A DNA stretch of 10,605 nt from Chloroflexota bacterium (lineage in GTDB: Bacteria; Chloroflexota; Anaerolineae; UBA7937): assembly GCA_003453555.1 (NCBI GenBank), contig DMLA01000186.1, positions 1 through 10,605 of the forward strand, given 5' to 3'. The notes under the pieces were generated by a model that was not told the DNA's origin, searched no databases, and saw nothing but the letters and a program-made list of their open reading frames with translations. Shown here in pieces: positions 6,744 to 10,605 of the stretch (position 1 is the stretch's first letter; the number at the start of each line of letters is the position of its first letter). The translations under genes and the position numbers were made by a program.

Positions 6744-7940
6744 TTATCTATCAGAGAGGATTAGGAGCCAAAGGTTCGACTCCGCTTTTTCCGAATCCTG
6801 GCGCAGAAAAACGATGCTCTTCCCATCGGGGCTCCAAGCGGGAGACCAATCGGTGAGGTTGCTTTGCAGGTGATAGATGGTAGACTCCGTCGTCTCCTGG
6901 GAGATGAATTCTTCTGGCACCTCTCCCGTAGCCGGATGATCGGTGAGTTGATGCCGGTCGCGCCCATCGGAGCGCATGAGGAAAACCTCATGGGACTCGT
7001 ATTGGGCTACCAAGAGGGGGCTCCCATCCTCCTTGGTCTTCAAGACCTCCTCCCGAACGGCTCTATCCACGAAGGCTATCCACTCCCCATCGGGCGACCA
7101 GGCGGGCTCGTAGCCCGAGCCCAGGCTCCACTCCTCCCCACTAGAAAGGTCTCGAATCCATATCTGGCGTTGATAGTCCGGCTCCTCGGTAGTGCGCACG
7201 AAGGCCATCTTTTGGCCATCGGGCGACCAGGCGGGCAGTTCCCCCTCGGTAGTCTGTTGGGGGTCGCTCCCGTCGGCTCCTATGACCCAGATGGTACTCG
7301 CCACCAAGAAGCCGTGCCCCTCCGGCCGAGGGGTGATGACCTGTTGGGTATAGGCGATCCGCTGGGCATCGGGGAACCAAGCGGGCTGAACAGTGTAGAT
7401 GCTCTCTGGGTCAGCGGAGGTAACCAAGCGCTCGAGCCCCGAGCCATCGGCGTTGCAGAGCCAGATGTCTATCCCCTCCACTCCACCCAAGGAGAAGGCC
7501 AACCTCTCCCCATCGGGTGACCAGGACACATCCATGGCATAACCGAAATCGGGGGGTGTAAATAGGCGCTGGGCCTGGCTGCCATCGCTCCCCATAACCC
7601 ATATCGTCTCCCGCGTAATCCCCTCCATCTCCTCGGCGAGGACAAAGGCTATCCGCTGCCCATCGGGTGACCAGGTGGGATGGGCCGGGGCTCCGCTCTC
7701 CTCGGTGATCTGGCCCTCTCGCATAGTGGCGAAGTGGGTCAGTCGTCGCTCTCCCGCCACCGTAGGAATGATCTTCACCTCCTCGGTGGGGGTAGGATAG
7801 GGGGTATAGGTTGGGCGTGGAGTGGGCGACGGAGTTGGCGTGGGAATAGGCGTCGGAGTCGGGCCACAACCCGCCACCGCCAGGGCGACGAGGGAGAGGA
7901 CAAGGAGACGCATGGCTAGGCTGATACTAGTTTTCTCCAT
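6744..7940 (-). CDS. TolB/WD40-like beta-propeller lipoprotein
   Basis: A predicted exported lipoprotein of 398 residues. The start ATG at 7940 gives a signal peptide MEKTSISLAMRLLVLSL... with lipobox AVAGC (Cys25), then a Thr-Pro linker at about 26-54 typical of Chloroflexota surface lipoproteins. The rest is a beta-propeller with six repeats of the PxWSPDGxxIAF signature beginning at W90, W140, W188 (diverged to WFPDA), W238, W281 and W369, the PD40/TolB-type repeat. Six repeats predict a six-bladed propeller. Upstream in-frame codons to 8018 lack a signal and cross the promoter, so the shorter start with GAGGTG seven bases upstream was chosen. No enzymatic motif is visible; such propellers usually bind proteins or peptides. 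Position directly before htrA suggests cooperation in extracytoplasmic protein quality control (inference). Confidence 0.85.
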   Translation of the reverse strand: MEKTSISLAMRLLVLSLVALAVAGCGPTPTPIPTPTPSPTPRPTYTPYPTPTEEVKIIPTVAGERRLTHFATMREGQITEESGAPAHPTWSPDGQRIAFVLAEEMEGITRETIWVMGSDGSQAQRLFTPPDFGYAMDVSWSPDGERLAFSLGGVEGIDIWLCNADGSGLERLVTSADPESIYTVQPAWFPDAQRIAYTQQVITPRPEGHGFLVASTIWVIGADGSDPQQTTEGELPAWSPDGQKMAFVRTTEEPDYQRQIWIRDLSSGEEWSLGSGYEPAWSPDGEWIAFVDRAVREEVLKTKEDGSPLLVAQYESHEVFLMRSDGRDRHQLTDHPATGEVPEEFISQETTESTIYHLQSNLTDWSPAWSPDGKSIVFLRQDSEKAESNLWLLILSDR

Positions 7941-7948
7941 CGCCTTCC

Positions 7949-7974
7949 ACCTCTTTCCATCTTCATCCCTCCTC
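7949..7974 (-). repeat. 26-bp direct repeat, copy 2 (leader of propeller gene)
   Basis: Identical to 6713-6738, where the same bases form the htrA ribosome binding site and first codons. Here they lie in the leader of the propeller gene, beginning close to the predicted transcription start. They carry an out-of-frame mini-ORF (ATG at 7966 or 7960, stop at 7916-7918) that overlaps the propeller start. Confidence 0.9.
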
Positions 7975-7979
7975 TTCAA

Positions 7980-8008
7980 ATTATGCCTCAGTTCATCGTT
8001 CGGTGCAA
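7980..8008 (-). promoter_or_regulatory. Probable promoter of the propeller-htrA-murI operon
   Basis: On the minus strand TTGCAC (8008-8003) and CATAAT (7985-7980) are separated by 17 bases. The -10 matches the consensus at five of six positions; the -35 matches only at TTG. It lies directly downstream of the hairpin terminator at 8028-8053. Transcription would start near 7973, at the edge of the 26-bp repeat. Confidence 0.5.
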
Positions 8009-8018
8009 CTGACACCAT

Positions 8019-8053
8019 AGAAGGAAAGGGGTTCGGTCTGTGGGCCGAACCCC
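8019..8053 (-). terminator. Hairpin terminator after the GerMN lipoprotein gene
   Basis: On the minus strand GGGGTTCGG (8053-8045) pairs perfectly with CCGAACCCC (8036-8028) around an 8-base loop, followed by TTTCCTTCT. The T-tract is interrupted, so efficiency is uncertain. It separates the GerMN gene from the promoter of the propeller operon. The rest of this gap (8054-8116) holds only a weak 5-bp hairpin, GACAA-CGTT-TTGTC at 8079-8092. Confidence 0.6.
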
Positions 8054-8116
8054 GATAAGGCAGATACCTTTCGATTCTGACAACGTTTTGTCGTTATCCG
8101 AACTCTCCAACGAGGC

Positions 8117-8644
8117 TTATGGTTCTAAGCAGAAGGGAATGGAGTTGGTCGGGCCGGTGGGCTGCTCGGTTTCTCCGTCAGAGTCATAGATCTTGACAAA
8201 TTTTATCTCGTCGAACTGGAGCAGGTTGGCAAGGAGCGGTTGGGCGATAGTGTAAGTGGCGCCATGGGAGGCACAAGGGCCGGTAAGGTAGATGTGGGCC
8301 ACACCGTTCTCAATCTGCAGCGAACTGAAGCCAGTGAAGCCGCTGGTGATTAGTTCCAGGCCTTGGGCGCGTTCCTGGTCGGTTGGGCCTCGGAAGAACT
8401 CCGCTAGAACCGCCTCCAGAAGGTTGGAGGTGGGGGCTACATAGCGAGTGACGGCCACTTCGAAGGGTGGAGTGCCCGCAGCATAAAGGTTGGAGTCAGT
8501 GAAATAGACGGAGATCTCGATCTGGGTGGGCTCTTTTGGAACAGGCGTGGGTGTCTGGTCCTCCCCCACCCCCAGGGTACCGCGGCAGGCGACGAGCGTG
8601 AACAGAAGCAACAGAGTGAACAGTAGGAATGCGTAATTTCTCAC
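8117..8644 (-). CDS. GerMN-domain lipoprotein
   Basis: A predicted lipoprotein of 175 residues. The start is GTG at 8644, preceded by AGGAGGTG. It gives a short signal peptide with a Leu/Phe-rich core and lipobox LVAC (Cys20), then a short TPTPVP linker. An upstream in-frame ATG (8743) would put 33 extra residues, without signal features, in front of the signal. Residues about 42-155 match the GerMN fold (the Sporulation and spore germination domain): ISVYFTDSNLY, a central LLEAVLAEFFRGPTDQE helix and NGVAHIYLTG. GerMN domains also occur in non-spore-forming bacteria as envelope proteins of unknown role, so no sporulation function is implied. Cys124 and Cys172 could form a disulfide outside the membrane. 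A terminator follows it. Confidence 0.8.
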   Translation of the reverse strand: MRNYAFLLFTLLLLFTLVACRGTLGVGEDQTPTPVPKEPTQIEISVYFTDSNLYAAGTPPFEVAVTRYVAPTSNLLEAVLAEFFRGPTDQERAQGLELITSGFTGFSSLQIENGVAHIYLTGPCASHGATYTIAQPLLANLLQFDEIKFVKIYDSDGETEQPTGPTNSIPFCLEP

Positions 8645-8759
8645 GTCACACCTCCTGGTATGCATCTCTTGCACTGCTACCACTCTACCTTTTTGGTGTA
8701 TTGGCTTCCATAGCCCGGCAACTAGGGCAGGGCGTCCGCGCACCTTGCGACTGTGTGGA
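8645..8759. other. Intergenic gap before the GerMN gene
   Basis: These 115 bases separate the PDZ gene stop from the GerMN start. Apart from the Shine-Dalgarno AGGAGGTG adjoining the GerMN start I see no convincing promoter pair, hairpin with T-tract, RNA gene or additional ORF on either strand. Confidence 0.5.
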
Positions 8760-9365
8760 CTACATGCTGGGAAGGCGGAGTTGAATCCATCTTAGAAATC
8801 TCGTGAAGAACAGGTTAAGTTTCGGCTGTCGCAGGTGACTCAGGTCGAACCGTTGGGGTTGGAAGAACGTTCGCTTGATAGACAAGTAGTGGACTCCTAG
8901 GTAGGGGATGTTTTTGCCTTCCTCGTCTGTGGTCTCTCCCAAGGTCACCTGGGTCTCTCTGCTTTCCCCCCAGCGGTTGAGGGTCAAGGTTATCTTCTCC
9001 CCTGGCTCATGCTCCAAAATGAGATCTCGAAGGGGGTGGTCTTCAGCGATCTCCAGGCCATCCACGGCGGTGATTATGTCTCCCACCTTAATTCCGGCTT
9101 CCTCGGCGGGGCTCTCCGGCTCGACCTTGGTGACCAAAGCCCCTTCCACTGGCTCTTCGAACTTCCAGCTGGGCCAAGGGAGGGGTTCAGGGAAAGGTAT
9201 CTCTCCCCGCTGTTCTGGGAGAGGCATAGGGGAGGGCCCTCGCCCCTCCCAGCGGGCTACTAGATAGCCAGCGATGCCGCCGGCGAAAGCGCCCACTACC
9301 GCGGCTGCCACCAGGGAGCCAGCCACGATCAAGGCCATCACTAAGATCAACTTACGGTTGGTCAT
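8760..9365 (-). CDS. Membrane-anchored PDZ protein, HtrA-like without protease
   Basis: A 201-residue protein with an N-terminal membrane anchor (about 6-38, ending GGIAGYLVAR), a Pro-rich linker (40-70), and one PDZ domain at about 74-145 (GALVTKVEPESPAEEAGIKVGDIITAV). The anchor and PDZ clearly resemble those of the HtrA encoded at 5582-6724, including the matching AEDHPL/DEDNPL segment, but the trypsin domain is absent. After the PDZ, IPYLGVHYLSI (153-163) resembles the segment that opens the PDZ module of HtrA (RPYLGIEYVAI). The protein then ends in about 38 basic/aromatic residues of no recognised family. The start is ATG at 9365 with AAGGAGGT nine bases upstream. It lies 30 bases after the membrane-protein gene. 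Possible roles are adaptor, substrate-binding or regulatory partner of HtrA (inference). Confidence 0.8.
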   Translation of the reverse strand: MTNRKLILVMALIVAGSLVAAAVVGAFAGGIAGYLVARWEGRGPSPMPLPEQRGEIPFPEPLPWPSWKFEEPVEGALVTKVEPESPAEEAGIKVGDIITAVDGLEIAEDHPLRDLILEHEPGEKITLTLNRWGESRETQVTLGETTDEEGKNIPYLGVHYLSIKRTFFQPQRFDLSHLRQPKLNLFFTRFLRWIQLRLPSM

Positions 9366-9395
9366 CCTTGCCGCACCTCCTTCACCAAAAGGTTA

Positions 9396-10421
9396 TCACA
9401 AGAGCGACCTCCGACGCAAGATCCAGAGGGCCAAGAAGCCCAGGGGGATGGGCAGCCAGTAGGAGATGAGGCGGAAGATGAGGGTAGCCATGGCAGCCGC
9501 CTCCTGAGGCATAGCCAGACTGGTGTAGATGAGGGCCAAGGACCCATCGGTGACTAGAAGGCCATCCGGCAGCATGGAGATGGCTCCTGCGTAGTTGGAC
9601 ACCGTATATCCCAATACCACCATGCCGGGGTGGATCTCGAAGCCCAGGGCAGAGAAGACGAAGTAGAGACAGAGGATATCGGCGAAGAGGGTGAGGGCTC
9701 CGAAGGCAAAGGCGGCCAAGCCCCCCCAAGGGTTACTTCGGGCCAGCCGTAAGCAGGCGTAGAGGCGGTTGATAGTGGTTCGCAGACGGGCTTCGCTGAA
9801 GAAGCGCCGACGGGCGATACGCCTCCAGAGGTCGCTGGCCCTTCGGTAGAGGGAGACCAGCCCTCTCTCCAACCTCTCCCGCTCTCTATAGAGGCGCGTC
9901 AAGCATATTATGCCTCCCAGGACAGCGGCTACGATGAGGGCCGAGGGTACCATCGCCCGCCAGGTGACCCCCCGGTGGGTGGCCAGGTAGAGAAAACCCA
10001 GGACGAAAGCAGCCAAGAGCAGTAAGGCGCTGACAATATATTGTAGGAAGAAGATGATGGAGACAGAACCCAGGGAGAGGTCGTTCTTCTTCAGATAGCG
10101 GTACCGGACATACATACCCCCTACGCCTCCGGTCGCTAGGAGGCGGTTTATGGAGGTGCCGGCGAAGGTAGCGGCCACGGTGGGCAAAAGTTCGATCTTC
10201 CGCCCCAAGAAGCGAGCGATTAGTTGGGTCGAAAGGGCCACCCCCAGATAACGGAGCATCTCGGCTGCCAGGGCCAGGATGATGAACTCTGTCTTCGCCC
10301 CTTTTAAGATCTCCCAACCCTCGCTGGCTCCCGCCAGTCTGAGAAGGAGCAGGATAGTCAGGGAGCCCAAGAGGGCGAGTAGAAGTAACCTTTTGACATC
10401 AAATCTTGGTGGTTCTTCCAA
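9396..10421 (-). CDS. UPF0104/LPG-synthase-TM family integral membrane protein
   Basis: A 341-residue polytopic protein resembling the lysylphosphatidylglycerol synthase TM region family (YbhN/AglD/MprF N-terminal flippase-like domain). Hydrophobic segments lie near residues 11-30, 44-65, 118-147, 158-175, 234-258, 264-283 and 305-335, with a basic cytoplasmic loop at about 176-233. Conserved-looking pieces are TGGVGGMYVRYRYL (97-110) and LPDGLLVTDGSL (284-295). The C-terminal aminoacyltransferase domain of full MprF is absent, so lysinylation of lipids should not be assumed; a lipid or glycan-carrier transport role is possible. The start is TTG at 10421: AGGAGG lies four bases upstream, and no ATG or GTG precedes the first membrane helix. 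The gene begins ten bases after the MgtE stop, whose last base touches the ribosome binding site, so the two are co-transcribed. Confidence 0.85.
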   Translation of the reverse strand: MEEPPRFDVKRLLLLALLGSLTILLLLRLAGASEGWEILKGAKTEFIILALAAEMLRYLGVALSTQLIARFLGRKIELLPTVAATFAGTSINRLLATGGVGGMYVRYRYLKKNDLSLGSVSIIFFLQYIVSALLLLAAFVLGFLYLATHRGVTWRAMVPSALIVAAVLGGIICLTRLYRERERLERGLVSLYRRASDLWRRIARRRFFSEARLRTTINRLYACLRLARSNPWGGLAAFAFGALTLFADILCLYFVFSALGFEIHPGMVVLGYTVSNYAGAISMLPDGLLVTDGSLALIYTSLAMPQEAAAMATLIFRLISYWLPIPLGFLALWILRRRSLL

Positions 10422-10431
10422 GAGACCTCCT

Positions 10432-10605
10432 TCAAATTCCTAACATCAGACCGGCGATAGTAAGATAGATGAAAAGCCCGGTGGCGTCAACTAGGGTGCT
10501 CATCACTGGTCCCGATACCACCGCGGGGTCTATCCCCAATTTATAGGCGATGAGGGGGAGGAGGGAGCCAAGGCTATTGGCCCAAATTACGATGATCATG
10601 ATCGC
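10432..10605 (-). CDS. mgtE: MgtE-family magnesium transporter, C-terminal fragment
   Basis: The right edge of the window cuts this gene. The visible 57 C-terminal residues read AIMIIVIWANSLGSLLPL..., then LGIDPAVVSGPVMSTLVDAT followed by GLFIYLTIAGLMLGI and a TGA stop at 10434-10432. The LGxDPAVxSxPxxxTLVDxTGLxIY pattern is diagnostic of the last transmembrane segments of MgtE (the SLC41-type integral domain), a Mg2+-selective channel or transporter in the cytoplasmic membrane. The start and the cytosolic N/CBS domains lie outside the window. It is the first visible gene of the minus-strand block. Confidence 0.93.
   Translation of the reverse strand, partial: AIMIIVIWANSLGSLLPLIAYKLGIDPAVVSGPVMSTLVDATGLFIYLTIAGLMLGI

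Noticed and set aside
6864..7520. Plus-strand open frame (218 codons) antisense to the propeller gene
   Set aside because: Its repeated IGRPGG-like segments are the reverse reading of the WSPDG repeats, so it is a shadow.
7085..7690. Repeated DNA string close to catcgggcgaccaggcggg at several places
   Set aside because: These copies encode the conserved WSPDG turn of the beta-propeller blades and are explained by protein repeat structure, not a mobile or CRISPR repeat.
8028..8053. GGTTCGG...CCGAACC considered as a tRNA T-arm or a second copy of the TA operator
   Set aside because: No acceptor, D or anticodon arms surround it, and the arm order differs from the TGTTCGGGG operator half-site; the interrupted T-tract after it fits a terminator.
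8117..8644. GerMN domain as evidence of sporulation
   Set aside because: GerMN domains are common in non-sporulating bacteria, and no other sporulation gene is in the window.

Overview
The window is high-GC bacterial chromosome with a lower-GC two-gene island at its left end. The host is most likely a member of the Chloroflexota (Anaerolineae-like). The evidence is indirect: two secreted lipoproteins have long Thr-Pro linkers after the lipobox, a GerMN lipoprotein sits outside any sporulation context, and short dispersed palindromes fill the gap before gyrA. No rRNA or unambiguous marker confirms this, so the assignment is tentative.

Layout. Bases 1-2138 hold a self-contained operon: a consensus sigma-70 promoter overlaid by a symmetric operator, an AbiEi-type regulator/antitoxin gene, a nucleotidyltransferase-fold partner gene joined by an ATGA overlap, and an intrinsic terminator. 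This has the form of a type IV (AbiE-like) toxin-antitoxin or phage-defence module. Bases 2139-4669 hold gyrA with its own promoter and a leader hairpin. A bidirectional hairpin at 4709-4732 separates gyrA from a long convergent minus-strand block.

The minus-strand block, read from right to left, contains: the 3' end of an MgtE-type Mg2+ transporter gene (10605-10432), a UPF0104/LPG-synthase-TM membrane protein, a membrane-anchored PDZ protein with no protease domain, a GerMN lipoprotein, a hairpin terminator, a new promoter, a TolB/WD40-like beta-propeller lipoprotein, an HtrA/DegP-like membrane-anchored serine protease, and murI (glutamate racemase). Most of these products act in or on the cell envelope: Mg2+ import, membrane lipid or integral membrane functions, extracytoplasmic proteolysis and its PDZ paralogue, surface lipoproteins, and D-glutamate supply for peptidoglycan.

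The most notable signals are four TGTTCG half-sites arranged with exact dyad symmetry and 18-bp phasing over the TA promoter; a 26-bp direct repeat that flanks the whole propeller-lipoprotein gene and contains the ribosome binding site and first codons of htrA; a PDZ-only paralogue of HtrA that ends just after what looks like the start of a second PDZ domain; and three palindromes packed between the TA operon and gyrA.
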